The notes under the pieces are model-generated. The model ran no database searches, was not told where the DNA came from, and saw only the letters and a list, made by a program, of their open reading frames with translations. Below are positions 1 through 8,923 of a stretch of DNA of 64,000 nucleotides, piece after piece. This DNA is from Flavobacteriales bacterium (GTDB taxonomy: Bacteria > Bacteroidota > Bacteroidia > Flavobacteriales > BACL11): assembly GCA_014239655.1 (NCBI GenBank), contig JAAZYM010000078.1:1-64000 (forward strand), in the 5' to 3' direction. The position numbers were made by a program, and so were the translations under genes. Each line of letters begins with the position of its first letter. The first letter of the stretch is position 1.

Positions 1-3000
1 GAATATGTCATATCTGATTGAGCTAGAATACTAGAATCAGCTGATGAATGAGAGACAATATAAACATCATTTGCAGAAATGATTGCAGCAGAATCAAAAT
101 CTACCCAATACTCATAAACACCAACAGTTGTTGGTGCGTTTGATACTCTAGTAAGAGCATAAGAAGATAAATTAACTGGGTTAGATGTAGAATTATATAT
201 TTCTAGATATTTGTTATTTGAACTCCCTTCACCATATTCTGAGAAAAATAAATCTTCTTTATCAACAAGAAGAATACAACTTCCATCATCTGTATTTGCA
301 GTAGAGTCAAAATTCATTGCATTAGTATTCATACACCCAAAAACAGGATTTATACAAGTACCATCATCATAACATGCTGCAGAATTATAATTAAATGCCA
401 GTGAATCTGTACAACCTGAAACAAAACAACACGAACCATCATCTGTATTAGCGTTAGGATTATAATTAGCAGCAGATGAATCAGTACATCCATTTACAGA
501 TATTAAACATGAACCATCATCAATTGTTGCTAGTGGATTAAAATTAATTGCAGTTGAATCGGTACATCCATAAACAGGAGCAGATTGACATGGAGATGTA
601 TGTTGACCAATATCTGACCAATCATTTTGAGGTAAAACTACCCACTCTGAATTTAAAGCATCTGTTCCAGCCGAGATTGTCCAATTTGTATTCCCACCAG
701 TTACTGAACATTTTCTTACTAATGTATGATCTTTTGTTGCATTAGGAACACCTGCAACTTCCCATCCTGAACCCGGATCTCCATTCCAATCTCCTAACCA
801 ATCAATAACTTGATATGTTGTTTGATCTCCATAAACAAGACCAAAGCCATCATCTCCATTACTTAAATACGTAAATGTTTCATCTGCTTGAGCTAAAATT
901 GTTGAGTCAGCAGATGGGTGAGCAACTACATACACATCATTTGGTAAAATTACAGCTCCTACATCAAAATCGTTCCAATATTCATACATACCTGGAGTAG
1001 TTGGAGCATTACCTACATTAGGATATGCATATAATGATAAATCTACAGTATCTAATGTTGGATTATAAACTTCAAAATATTTATTATTTGAAGAACCTTC
1101 AGCATATTCAGAAAAGAATATTGGTGATGATGTATAAATACATGAACCATCATCAACTATAGCTAATGAATCATAATTAAGAGCCAAAGAATCTGTACAA
1201 CCAGCATAAACACATGAACCATCATCAGTATTTGCTATTGGATTAAAATTATATGCTAGAGGATCTGTACATCCACTAACAACACCAATATAAACAAAAC
1301 CACTCCAAGAATAAACACATCCATTGCAATCAGTTATTGTACAACTTACTGGTCCAGTCATTAAACCTGAAACATCTTCAGTTGTATCTCCAGTTGACCA
1401 TAAAAAAGAATAACTACTATCTGGTAAGCAAGTAGTTCCTCCTGAAACTGTTAAATCAACTGAACCATCGGTACTTGTAGAACTTGATGCATCAACAACA
1501 ATACTCTGAACAGAAATAGCATCTGGATCTTCCAAAACAATATTAATAGTATCAATACATCCAAAAGTATTTCCAGAAACTATACATGAATAGCTTCCCG
1601 AAGCTAAATTCACCGCTGTATCGCTGGTTTGACCATTAGACCATAAATAAGAATACGTGTCATTGTAAAGGGAATCATTTGTTGGAACTACGATTGCAGA
1701 ACCATCACTAAATTGATCACAAGTTGGATGTGTAATTATAGAGCTTAAACTAAAATACGAACATGGATTAACATTAAATACATTAAAATTATCAACTAAA
1801 ACAATATCATCAGTCCACTTACAAGCACTTTCTACAGTTATACTTATACTTGTATCTCCTGAATATTGTGATAAGTCATAAATCAAATTAGTTGGTGAAG
1901 ATAATGTTCCAACATTTCCAGTTATTGGAGTAGAATTTGAGTATTGGCGAGTATATGCAGTATTTCCATACACATCTGCAACGACAGTATCATTAACCTT
2001 TAATCGATACCAACTATAAGGGTATGTTGTAGAATTTCCAGTTGGATAAACTAAAACGTTAAGATTGACATTTGTACTCGCAGTAGAAAAATCCAGACAT
2101 ATTGTTGAAGCAGAAACATGAGTATTATTAATAAATGCACCAGATTCTGAGAAGGGTGATGTCCAGCCATTCCAATTAGGGTTCCCTCCAGAAAACTCAA
2201 GACTTACATTACCTGAAAGTGCGTTTGAAGAACTTAATACAACATTAGACTCAGAACCAGAAAATGTAATCCAACCATTAGTATTAAGATTATTTGATTC
2301 AAAATCTTCAATTAACCCTACAGCATTACAAGCAGGGTAAATACATGAAAGGCTATCGCTAACATTACATGAAGAGCAGTAATTCAAAGCAGTAGGATCC
2401 ATACATCCTGAATATAAACAAGAGCCGTCATTAAAAGTAGCAAGTGGATCATAATTAAGTGCAAAAGGATCATTGCATCCAGCGTTTGGAGGCAAAGGGC
2501 AAAGAGGATATGGACAATTAGATGAATAAGAAGTAGTAGAGCCATCTGTACAATCAACACCTCCAAAAATCCATCCTCCACCAGCACATGTATCAGTCAC
2601 TGAAGTGTCTTTATAAGCCCAGGAGTCTGTATATTGCCAGCATTGACCAAGACCACTAAAATTAATATATCCGAAAGTTTCAATAACATTTCCATTAAAA
2701 AACAATTCTATAGCATCATCTCCATTTTGAGAAATAGAACCGTTTGCCTGCAAAACATGATCGAATTCGGTAAAACAAGTATCAAAATAAGATGTCATAG
2801 AAGGTATTGAGCGTGCCACAAGAATATCTTCTCCAGGAAGTACTGAGATAGGGTCAAAAGTATACTCCTGACCATCTGTACCTCCTCCATTATTTGCAAC
2901 ACCAATACCATAAACACTTAAATCTGCAATGGTATCTGTAGCGGTTACATGTATTGCTTTACCGTTATTACCACCAGATGGGACTGTGAAATCCATTATA

Positions 3001-3092
3001 CCCGTCAAAACTAAATTACCACTTTGAGAAAATGATAAAAAAGGCAAAAAAGTAAATAGAATTATCGTAAATATTTTGTTTTTTATTGTCAT
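1..3092 (-). CDS. Giant secreted multidomain protein (lamin-tail, SprB-like and GCTD-repeat domains), 3' end off the window
   Basis: An open frame runs from an ATG at 3092 to the left edge (about 1030 codons seen, C-terminus missing), so the ORF track omits it. It begins with a signal peptide (hydrophobic stretch ending LPFLSFSQ). Domains in order, approximate residues: a lamin-tail-like domain (20-190, with GDDAIELFFNG), Asp/Cys repeats (204-250), a jelly-roll-like region (255-440), two SprB-type repeats (445-590, with YSYLWSNG and YSFLWSTG), more Asp/Cys repeats (605-650), a second lamin-tail domain starting near SEYAEGSSNNKYFEVYN, four more Asp/Cys repeats (840-940), then a third lamin-tail domain starting near SEYGEGSSNNKYLEIYN and cut by the edge. 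Family knowledge: such proteins in Bacteroidota are usually exported by type IX secretion through a C-terminal signal, which is not visible here. Likely surface or adhesive; substrate unknown. Confidence 0.9.
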   Translation of the reverse strand, partial: MTIKNKIFTIILFTFLPFLSFSQSGNLVLTGIMDFTVPSGGNNGKAIHVTATDTIADLSVYGIGVANNGGGTDGQEYTFDPISVLPGEDILVARSIPSMTSYFDTCFTEFDHVLQANGSISQNGDDAIELFFNGNVIETFGYINFSGLGQCWQYTDSWAYKDTSVTDTCAGGGWIFGGVDCTDGSTTSYSSNCPYPLCPLPPNAGCNDPFALNYDPLATFNDGSCLYSGCMDPTALNYCSSCNVSDSLSCIYPACNAVGLIEDFESNNLNTNGWITFSGSESNVVLSSSNALSGNVSLEFSGGNPNWNGWTSPFSESGAFINNTHVSASTICLDFSTASTNVNLNVLVYPTGNSTTYPYSWYRLKVNDTVVADVYGNTAYTRQYSNSTPITGNVGTLSSPTNLIYDLSQYSGDTSISITVESACKWTDDIVLVDNFNVFNVNPCSYFSLSSIITHPTCDQFSDGSAIVVPTNDSLYNDTYSYLWSNGQTSDTAVNLASGSYSCIVSGNTFGCIDTINIVLEDPDAISVQSIVVDASSSTSTDGSVDLTVSGGTTCLPDSSYSFLWSTGDTTEDVSGLMTGPVSCTITDCNGCVYSWSGFVYIGVVSGCTDPLAYNFNPIANTDDGSCVYAGCTDSLALNYDSLAIVDDGSCIYTSSPIFFSEYAEGSSNNKYFEVYNPTLDTVDLSLYAYPNVGNAPTTPGMYEYWNDFDVGAVILPNDVYVVAHPSADSTILAQADETFTYLSNGDDGFGLVYGDQTTYQVIDWLGDWNGDPGSGWEVAGVPNATKDHTLVRKCSVTGGNTNWTISAGTDALNSEWVVLPQNDWSDIGQHTSPCQSAPVYGCTDSTAINFNPLATIDDGSCLISVNGCTDSSAANYNPNANTDDGSCCFVSGCTDSLAFNYNSAACYDDGTCINPVFGCMNTNAMNFDSTANTDDGSCILLVDKEDLFFSEYGEGSSNNKYLEIYNSTSNPVNLSSYALTRVSNAPTTVGVYEYWVDFDSAAIISANDVYIVSHSSADSSILAQSDMTY
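276..570 (-). repeat. Four tandem GCTDS...NYNP...DDGSC repeats
   Basis: Four consecutive units of about 24-26 residues with the pattern GCTDSxAxNYNPxAxxDDGSC lie between the second and third lamin-tail domains of the secreted protein. Each has a Cys near both ends and an Asp-Asp-Gly core. The acidic loop suggests calcium binding, as in thrombospondin type 3 repeats; this is inference. Confidence 0.85.
1140..1276 (-). repeat. Two tandem GCTD...DDGSC repeats
   Basis: Two further copies of the Asp/Cys unit (GCTDPLAYNFNP and GCTDSLALNYDS, both closing with DDGSC) sit between the SprB-like region and the second lamin-tail domain. Confidence 0.85.
2343..2480 (-). repeat. Two divergent GCxD...DGSC repeats
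   Basis: The N-terminal pair of the same repeat: GCNDPFALNYDP with NDGSC, then GCMDPTALNY, whose second half is degenerate (SDSLSC instead of DDGSC). Confidence 0.75.
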
Positions 3093-3227
3093 TTTTTGAA
3101 GATTTTAATAGGGTCCTAAAATTAGGATAAAATATCTAAATACTTTTAACTAATTCTGAATTATTTTACACAAAAAAATCTTTAGTAACATCATAATAAA
3201 GAAAACAAAATAACCACTAAACAAAAT

Positions 3228-3929
3228 CTAAGACCTATGCTGTATAATCTTCTCATATGCATCCTGTATTGAAAGAAACTTCTCGTTAGCTAACTTAATA
3301 ATATCATCACTTACCCCCTGCAGTTTATCTGGGTGATACTTCATGACTAGTTTCCTATATGCTTTCTTAACTTCTTCTATGCTAACCTCTTTTTCAATTT
3401 CAAGTATTTTATAATACTTATCAATCGAACTATCATTTTTAAGAAACATAGAATAAATAGACTGAAGATCATGATGATTAATATTTAAATAACCAGCAAT
3501 TTTATTAATCAAATTAATCTCTGCTGAATGTATTTCATTATCACTTGAAGCCACCCCAAATAAAAAATGAATTATCTGAAGTCTTGAGGCATGATTAATT
3601 GACTGAGTAAGCTGTATGCAAACTCCTCTTAATTGTGAGGATAAAGCTTGCTTATTAAGGGTATTAAAAATCTCGAAATACTTATTTGCCTTTGCTAGAC
3701 CAAATGTACTTGCAAAAAAAGATTTCACATAATTTAATTCCTCTCTTACAACTTTTCCATCTGCCTTTATAACTAAGGATGCTAAAATTAACAGTGATAT
3801 TTCATACGCTTTCTCCTGATCATTATTTCCATTAAAAAAGTTTTTACCAATATAATAACCAATTATAGCACCGATTGGCCCTCCAAAAAACCAACCTGCT
3901 CCAATACCAACCCACTTGCCTAAAGACAT
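3228..3929 (-). CDS. TerB/DjlA-like protein with C-terminal DnaJ domain
   Basis: 233 aa. Residues 1-30 are Gly-rich and hydrophobic (GAGWFFGGPIGAIIGYYIG), a likely membrane anchor. Residues 40-160 resemble the TerB/DjlA N-terminal helical domain (LLILASLVIKADGKV and a second half with GVASSDNEIHSAE). Residues 170-233 form a J-domain with the HPD tripeptide (MKYHPDKLQG). Such DjlA-like proteins are membrane-anchored partners of DnaK. It is the last gene of the mqnB-mqnD-MFS operon, 2 nt after the MFS gene. The domain order fits DjlA, but the client is unknown. Confidence 0.85.
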   Translation of the reverse strand: MSLGKWVGIGAGWFFGGPIGAIIGYYIGKNFFNGNNDQEKAYEISLLILASLVIKADGKVVREELNYVKSFFASTFGLAKANKYFEIFNTLNKQALSSQLRGVCIQLTQSINHASRLQIIHFLFGVASSDNEIHSAEINLINKIAGYLNINHHDLQSIYSMFLKNDSSIDKYYKILEIEKEVSIEEVKKAYRKLVMKYHPDKLQGVSDDIIKLANEKFLSIQDAYEKIIQHRS

Positions 3930-3931
3930 AA

Positions 3932-5209
3932 TTAAATAGATTTATCAGGCAAATTTAAAGTTAATTTTTCATCTATATTCTTTCTTTGATATGAAAGTAT
4001 TAAAAAATAATAACACAAAATACCTAAAGAGTAGAATGCTGCTGTTATATAAAAAATATAAGAATATGGGAATCCTAAATCAATTAAAAACCTAAAAATC
4101 TGAGAACTAAAATACCAACTACCACTCCAAATTGCAGCCATTATAGCGCTCAACATTTCTTGATTATTTTTTCCTACATAATTCATGGTTAATTGTGATG
4201 TCATAGGTGCGGCTAAATTCATTAATGGAGCTCTTAATAAATAACAAGATAACGCTAATGGAAAAGCAAACCAATAATCTTTAAAGAATTCAGTAGTAGC
4301 TAATATGATTAAGGCAACTACTGCAATCATCTGACTTACCGTAATTCCTTTTTTATAACCAAACCTACTCTTAACCTTAGGAACAAATAAAGAACTTGTC
4401 GCCACTAAAATACTTGTACATGATCCTATTAAAGCAAACTCAGAGGCTTCAATTAGAAAATTATGAAAGAAAAATAAATTAATAAAAGGAATAGTTAAAC
4501 CAGCGCCAATAGCAATAATTAATGTAGGAATAATAGCTTTAATAATCAAAAGCCAATCTAAATTATTTGAAAAAACAGAAATACTCTTACTACTCTCCTT
4601 AGATAAATTATCTGTATTAAGACTAATCAAATACCTTAGACCAAAAAAACCAATACAAGATATAATAATTAAAACCTGTCCGTTATTAATTGAAGTAAGA
4701 TTATCAAAAAGAAAGATTAATAATCCGCTAAAAATCATGCCAAAACTATTAGTTGCAAAACTTAATGAAATTGCATGTGATTGATTTTCTACTTCTGTAT
4801 TTCTCATTATATAAGGAAGAACGCTAACCTGAAAGAACGTATATAGTATTCCCCATAAAATAAATAATATTGGAAGAAATCCTCTAAAGCTATATTCAAT
4901 TACTAGCACAATAAGTATAGCAATAATGGGAACACCTAAGCTACCAAAAATAAGAAAAGGCCTTAGCACTCTCCCCTTTATAAAAAACCCTAATGGAAAA
5001 GCAAGTAGCATAACTGCTAAAAACCTAAAAGATATAAAATGTGCAATCTCTGAATCAGAATAACCATTCTTGGCTAAAAAGATATTTAGAATCAAAAAAA
5101 AAGCACCACCAACTATTTGAATAAAAAACTGAGCTTTAATAACATTCAGAATATGTAGCTCAAGAGTACTATATGAAGAGATTATTTTTTTTAAACTAGT
5201 AAACATCAT
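3932..5209 (-). CDS. MFS-type transporter
   Basis: 425 aa, almost entirely hydrophobic, with about 12 predicted membrane segments and a soluble central loop near residue 205 (TDNLSKESSKS) typical of major facilitator superfamily proteins. It opens with two adjacent Met codons; either can be the start. Its start overlaps the mqnD end by 14 nt, so the two are translationally linked. I cannot assign a substrate; the cotranscription with menaquinone genes does not by itself show a role in quinone synthesis. Confidence 0.8.
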   Translation of the reverse strand: MMFTSLKKIISSYSTLELHILNVIKAQFFIQIVGGAFFLILNIFLAKNGYSDSEIAHFISFRFLAVMLLAFPLGFFIKGRVLRPFLIFGSLGVPIIAILIVLVIEYSFRGFLPILFILWGILYTFFQVSVLPYIMRNTEVENQSHAISLSFATNSFGMIFSGLLIFLFDNLTSINNGQVLIIISCIGFFGLRYLISLNTDNLSKESSKSISVFSNNLDWLLIIKAIIPTLIIAIGAGLTIPFINLFFFHNFLIEASEFALIGSCTSILVATSSLFVPKVKSRFGYKKGITVSQMIAVVALIILATTEFFKDYWFAFPLALSCYLLRAPLMNLAAPMTSQLTMNYVGKNNQEMLSAIMAAIWSGSWYFSSQIFRFLIDLGFPYSYIFYITAAFYSLGILCYYFLILSYQRKNIDEKLTLNLPDKSI

Positions 5210-6008
5210 CTAAATAAATATCGTTATGCTTTATTCCAAGTTTCTCAAACACTTTATTAATTGCTGATTTTCCTATATCTCCAAGTGAAAGAGAGAATTC
5301 ATTAACATATAAATCGATATGAGATCTAATAATATCCTCATCTATCTCTTGTGCATTATTCTTAATATAATCTGAAAGAATATTATTATTAATTGAATAT
5401 TCTAGACTCCTCTTAATTATACGGTCAACCTGATGTTGTATTTTATTATCAAGATCTCTACTAATAGCAATCCCACCTAAAGGAATAGGAAGGCCTGTAT
5501 CTACACTCCAAACTTCACCTAGATCTTGTACTTTTTCAAGTCCTTTCTCTTTATAAGTAAACCTATTCTCATGTATTATTACTCCAGCATCATACTTTTC
5601 ATCTAAAACTAACTTCTCAATATCAGAAAACATAACAGAATACTTGTTTTTCAAGTTTGGGTATGCAACACTTAATAAAAAATTCGCTGTTGTATATTCA
5701 CCTGGTATTGCAATACGACTTTCATAAGTAATATTGGCACCTGGTTTTTTAACAAGTATTGGGCCACACCCCTGCCCTAAGGCTGAACCGCTATTTAAAA
5801 TCTTATAATTATTACAAGATTTTGTATAAGCAAAGTAACTTAACTTTGTAACATCATAAATATTCTGAAAAGACCACTTATTTAACTGCTCAATATCTGC
5901 AAGAATTATGTTGAAATCTAAACCTTCTATATCAATTTTCTTATTAACTATTGCATCAAAAATAAAGGTGTCATTTGGGCAAGGCGAAAAAGCAAGATTA
6001 ATTTTCAT
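5196..6008 (-). CDS. mqnD: 1,4-dihydroxy-6-naphthoate synthase (menaquinone, futalosine pathway)
   Basis: 270 aa, normal MqnD length. It opens with the family signature SPCPNDTFIFDAIV and has the GVIIHENRFTY segment carrying the conserved active-site His, plus GLPIPLGGIAISRDL. MqnD cleaves cyclic dehypoxanthine futalosine to 1,4-dihydroxy-6-naphthoate in the late cytosolic part of the alternative menaquinone route. The start overlaps the stop of mqnB by 4 nt (ATGA arrangement). MqnA, MqnC and the later enzymes are not in this window. Confidence 0.93.
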   Translation of the reverse strand: MKINLAFSPCPNDTFIFDAIVNKKIDIEGLDFNIILADIEQLNKWSFQNIYDVTKLSYFAYTKSCNNYKILNSGSALGQGCGPILVKKPGANITYESRIAIPGEYTTANFLLSVAYPNLKNKYSVMFSDIEKLVLDEKYDAGVIIHENRFTYKEKGLEKVQDLGEVWSVDTGLPIPLGGIAISRDLDNKIQHQVDRIIKRSLEYSINNNILSDYIKNNAQEIDEDIIRSHIDLYVNEFSLSLGDIGKSAINKVFEKLGIKHNDIYLDDVY

Positions 6009-6589
6009 AAGTCATTAATAATCATTCTTACTGTATGATTTAGATTCTTGATTGCTAAATCTAAATTCCAATTATCTTTATTTCTTTCCTCCACAAAATT
6101 AGAGACTGATCTAACTTGAATAAAGTTAATATTAAATCTCTGACATATCATCATAAATACTGCTCCTTCCATAGATTCAAGATCAGGCCTTAATCTAGAC
6201 ATAACTTCTTGAATAGAATCATTATTGCCATGAATAGTATTTACAGTAATTCCTTGAGCTTGATTCAAACTTGTTTTTGGAACATAATCAAATGATGTTG
6301 TAATATCAAGTCCAATATCCTTAGCGCTTAAAAAACCTTCTCCGTTCTCAGCTCCAATTTCAGAAAAAGAATCTTTAGCAACCTCAAAAACATCACCAAC
6401 TAAATATTCTCTATTAAAAGAACCAGCAACCCCCATATTTATTATCAAATCAGGTTTATTCTCTTGAAGGTGATTTGTTAATGCATAACAGGCATTTGGT
6501 ATACCAACTCCAGATATAAGAATTTCACAATCATTAAATTCTTTTGAAAAAACCTCATTATATGTAGCTGCTAAAATTAGAATATTCAT
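6005..6589 (-). CDS. mqnB: Futalosine hydrolase
   Basis: 194 aa, purine-nucleoside-phosphorylase-like fold. Visible motifs are [20 protein letters not shown] and the C-terminal [13 protein letters not shown] with the Glu-Met-Glu that binds the ribose in this family. MqnB hydrolyses futalosine to dehypoxanthine futalosine and hypoxanthine. It is the first gene of a four-gene operon. A TATCTTTG -7 element ends only 4 nt before the ATG, so the mRNA may be leaderless. Confidence 0.92.
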   Translation of the reverse strand: MNILILAATYNEVFSKEFNDCEILISGVGIPNACYALTNHLQENKPDLIINMGVAGSFNREYLVGDVFEVAKDSFSEIGAENGEGFLSAKDIGLDITTSFDYVPKTSLNQAQGITVNTIHGNNDSIQEVMSRLRPDLESMEGAVFMMICQRFNINFIQVRSVSNFVEERNKDNWNLDLAIKNLNHTVRMIINDL

Positions 6590-6593
6590 TATG

Positions 6594-6601
6594 CAAAGAT
6601 A
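6594..6601 (-). promoter_or_regulatory. -7 promoter element of the mqnB operon
   Basis: TATCTTTG matches the Bacteroidota primary-sigma -7 consensus TAnnTTTG. Its last base is 4 nt from the mqnB ATG. Divergent from the folE promoter 15 nt away. Confidence 0.65.
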
Positions 6602-6616
6602 CCAAAGAAAAGGTAC

Positions 6617-6624
6617 TATATTTG
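6617..6624 (+). promoter_or_regulatory. -7 promoter element of folE-fabD
   Basis: TATATTTG matches TAnnTTTG and lies 25 nt upstream of the folE GTG. No clear -33 TTG is visible. Confidence 0.65.
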
Positions 6625-6649
6625 CAAAAAGAACAAACTATTAAGGAAC

Positions 6650-7204
6650 GTGTATAATAAAAAACTAGCAGATAATATCAAATCAGTATTGAAAGAGATA
6701 GGTGAAAACCCTAATAGAGAAGGTCTTCTAAAAACTCCAGAAAGAGTAGCTAAATCAATGGGTTTCTTAACAAAAGGATACGACCTAGATCCTTCTGAAA
6801 TAATTAAGAAAGCAATGTTTAAAGAGGACTATAGTCAAATGGTTATTGTTAAAGATATTGAGATATATTCATTATGTGAACATCATATGCTTCCATTCTT
6901 TGGAAAAGCACATGTTGCATATATCCCTGATGGATATATTGTTGGACTAAGTAAAATCCCTAGAGTTCTTGATATCTTTTCAAGAAGACTACAGGTACAA
7001 GAAAGACTAACTGATCAAATAAAAGATTGCATACAAGAAACTCTAAAACCAAGAGGAGTAGCTGTAGTAATAGAAGCACAACATCTTTGCATGCAGATGA
7101 GAGGTGTACAGAAACAGCATTCTTCAACAACTACATCTGCTTTCTCAGGATTATTCTTAAAAGATGAAAAAACAAGAGCTGAATTTATGAATCTAATTTT
7201 ATAA
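6650..7204 (+). CDS. folE: GTP cyclohydrolase I
   Basis: 184 aa starting at GTG; no ATG lies upstream in frame after the promoter, and AAGGA sits just before the start. The zinc ligands and catalytic residues are present: [18 protein letters not shown] (Cys, His-His) and HLCMQMRG (second Cys). The QERLT motif and the C-terminal SGLF are also typical. It converts GTP to 7,8-dihydroneopterin triphosphate, the first step of folate synthesis; folK and folA also lie in this window. The stop overlaps the fabD start by 1 nt (TAATG). Confidence 0.96.
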   Translation: MYNKKLADNIKSVLKEIGENPNREGLLKTPERVAKSMGFLTKGYDLDPSEIIKKAMFKEDYSQMVIVKDIEIYSLCEHHMLPFFGKAHVAYIPDGYIVGLSKIPRVLDIFSRRLQVQERLTDQIKDCIQETLKPRGVAVVIEAQHLCMQMRGVQKQHSSTTTSAFSGLFLKDEKTRAEFMNLIL

Positions 7205-8085
7205 TGAAAGGGTTCGTTTTTCCAGGACAAGGAACTCAATTCCCGGGAATGGGTAAGGATTTGTATGAGTCTTCTACAATTGCAAAAGAAATTTTCCTTC
7301 ATGCAAATTCAATTCTAAAATACAACATTACTGATATTATGTTCGGTGAAGATGCTGAAGCCCTAAAAGCAACCGAAGTAACACAACCAGCAATTTTTAT
7401 TCATTCAGTAATATTAGCAAAAGTACTAGCTGATAAGTTTAACCCTAACTTTGTTGGCGGCCATTCTTTAGGTGAATTTTCAGCCTTAGTAGCTGCTGAA
7501 TATATAGATTTTGAAGATGGATTAAACCTTGTTAAAAAAAGAGCAGATGCAATGCAAAAAGCATGTATAAAAAACCCATCTACAATGGCTGCTATCATTG
7601 GATTAGAGAATAATATTGTAGAAGATATATGTGATCAAATTAACAAAATTGTAGTTCCTGCTAATTATAATTGTCCTGGACAACTTGTTATATCTGGAAG
7701 TTTCGAAGGTGTAGATATTGCTTGTGAAAAATTAATAGACGCAGGAGCACGAAGAGCCTTAAAGCTTCAAGTCGGTGGAGCCTTCCATTCTCCTTTAATG
7801 GAGCCAGCAAAAAAAGAACTAGAAAAAGCCATAAATGAAACTAACATCAAAAAGGGCTTATGTCCTATCTTTCAAAACGTCACCGCAACTAGCACGACAT
7901 CTCCTGATCTAATTCAAGAAAATTTAATAAAACAACTTACCTCACCGGTTAAATGGACACATATTATGCAAAATATGATAAAAGCTGGGCTAACCGAAAT
8001 TATTGAAGTAGGACCAGGTAAAGTAATTCAAGGGTTATTTAGAAAAATAGATCGTAATATAACCACCTCAAGTGCAAGCCTATAA
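7204..8085 (+). CDS. fabD: Malonyl-CoA:ACP transacylase
   Basis: 293 aa, normal FabD length. It shows the N-terminal FPGQGTQFPGMG, the nucleophile elbow GHSLGEFSAL, the GAFHSPLM segment with the catalytic His and the C-terminal EVGPGKVIQGL. It loads malonyl groups onto acyl carrier protein for fatty-acid elongation. Translationally coupled to folE. Its stop shares bases with the stop of the convergent CpsB-like gene. Confidence 0.96.
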   Translation: MKGFVFPGQGTQFPGMGKDLYESSTIAKEIFLHANSILKYNITDIMFGEDAEALKATEVTQPAIFIHSVILAKVLADKFNPNFVGGHSLGEFSALVAAEYIDFEDGLNLVKKRADAMQKACIKNPSTMAAIIGLENNIVEDICDQINKIVVPANYNCPGQLVISGSFEGVDIACEKLIDAGARRALKLQVGGAFHSPLMEPAKKELEKAINETNIKKGLCPIFQNVTATSTTSPDLIQENLIKQLTSPVKWTHIMQNMIKAGLTEIIEVGPGKVIQGLFRKIDRNITTSSASL

Positions 8086-8814
8086 ACTATTATTTAATAG
8101 CCTACCACTTTCTATCAACTGATGCCAAGAACTCATCGTCTCACATTTATCATATAATTTAACTTGATTCAAGTTATGACAATCTGTTCCAACAAAAGAG
8201 ACTAACTGATGTTTAATTAAGAGCTCTGCATTTATCTTAACCTCTCTTGAATAATATCCAACAAGTGATAACAGGTTCAGTTGAAATAAGACCCCTCTTT
8301 CTATTAATGCATTATAATCATCAAGACTAAAATATTGATATCTAGCAGGATGTGCTAAAACAACTACATATCCCTCTAATTGAAGTTTGAAAATTATATC
8401 ATACATATTTCTTGGTTCTTCTAAAAATGAGAACTCAATCAATATATATTTCTTACCAAAAGATAAAAATTCTTCTTTACCAATTCTTTGTTCAAAATCA
8501 TAATCCACATAATATTCAGCAGCAGCACTAATATCAATATCTATCTCTTGTTTGATTAACTCCTTCTTTAAGGCTTCTAATCCTTTATAAATAATAGTCG
8601 GAGTGTTCTGATAAAGATCACTCATAATATGTGGAGTAGTAATGATTTTATTAAATCCAAGATGTTTAAAATTTTTAATTAAAGAGATGCTGTCATCAAG
8701 ATCCTTCGCCCCATCATCAATTCCAGGAATCAAATGCGAATGAATATCTGTTCCGATATTTGAAAATCCAATTGGCTTTAATTTGGACTGTTTCTTTCTA
8801 AACCAGTTAAACAT
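8080..8814 (-). CDS. CpsB/YwqE-type PHP-fold tyrosine phosphatase
   Basis: 244 aa. The metal-binding PHP motifs are intact: DIHSHLIPGIDDGA near residue 25, TTPH, a Glu in EFSF, AHPARYQ and GTDCHNL near the C-terminus. This family dephosphorylates tyrosine kinases that control capsule or exopolysaccharide export. No polysaccharide cluster or BY-kinase is visible here, so the partner must lie elsewhere. Convergent with fabD, overlapping 6 nt at the stops. Confidence 0.9.
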   Translation of the reverse strand: MFNWFRKKQSKLKPIGFSNIGTDIHSHLIPGIDDGAKDLDDSISLIKNFKHLGFNKIITTPHIMSDLYQNTPTIIYKGLEALKKELIKQEIDIDISAAAEYYVDYDFEQRIGKEEFLSFGKKYILIEFSFLEEPRNMYDIIFKLQLEGYVVVLAHPARYQYFSLDDYNALIERGVLFQLNLLSLVGYYSREVKINAELLIKHQLVSFVGTDCHNLNQVKLYDKCETMSSWHQLIESGRLLNNSL

Positions 8815-8841
8815 ATTTACTAATTAGTCATCTATTAAATA

Positions 8842-8849
8842 CAAATATA
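8842..8849 (-). promoter_or_regulatory. -7 promoter element of the CpsB-like gene
   Basis: TATATTTG on the minus strand matches TAnnTTTG, 27 nt upstream of the start codon. Confidence 0.6.
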
Positions 8850-8923
8850 TGCAATTAATAGATGATAAATTACGTTTAATTTTAGATGAAAATGTATCTT
8901 AGCAATTAATCCTAATATAACCT

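Noticed and set aside
548-745. Plus-strand 65-aa frame
   Set aside because: Antisense to the secreted protein's repeat and lamin-tail region; no family resemblance.
2384-2587. ORF-track frame within the giant secreted protein
   Set aside because: Same strand but another frame of the open lamin-tail gene; Leu/His-rich translation with no motif.
3113-3126. Palindrome TCCTAAAATTAGGA upstream of the secreted protein
   Set aside because: Six-bp arms with a 2-nt centre in AT-rich DNA; too short to support an operator or terminator.
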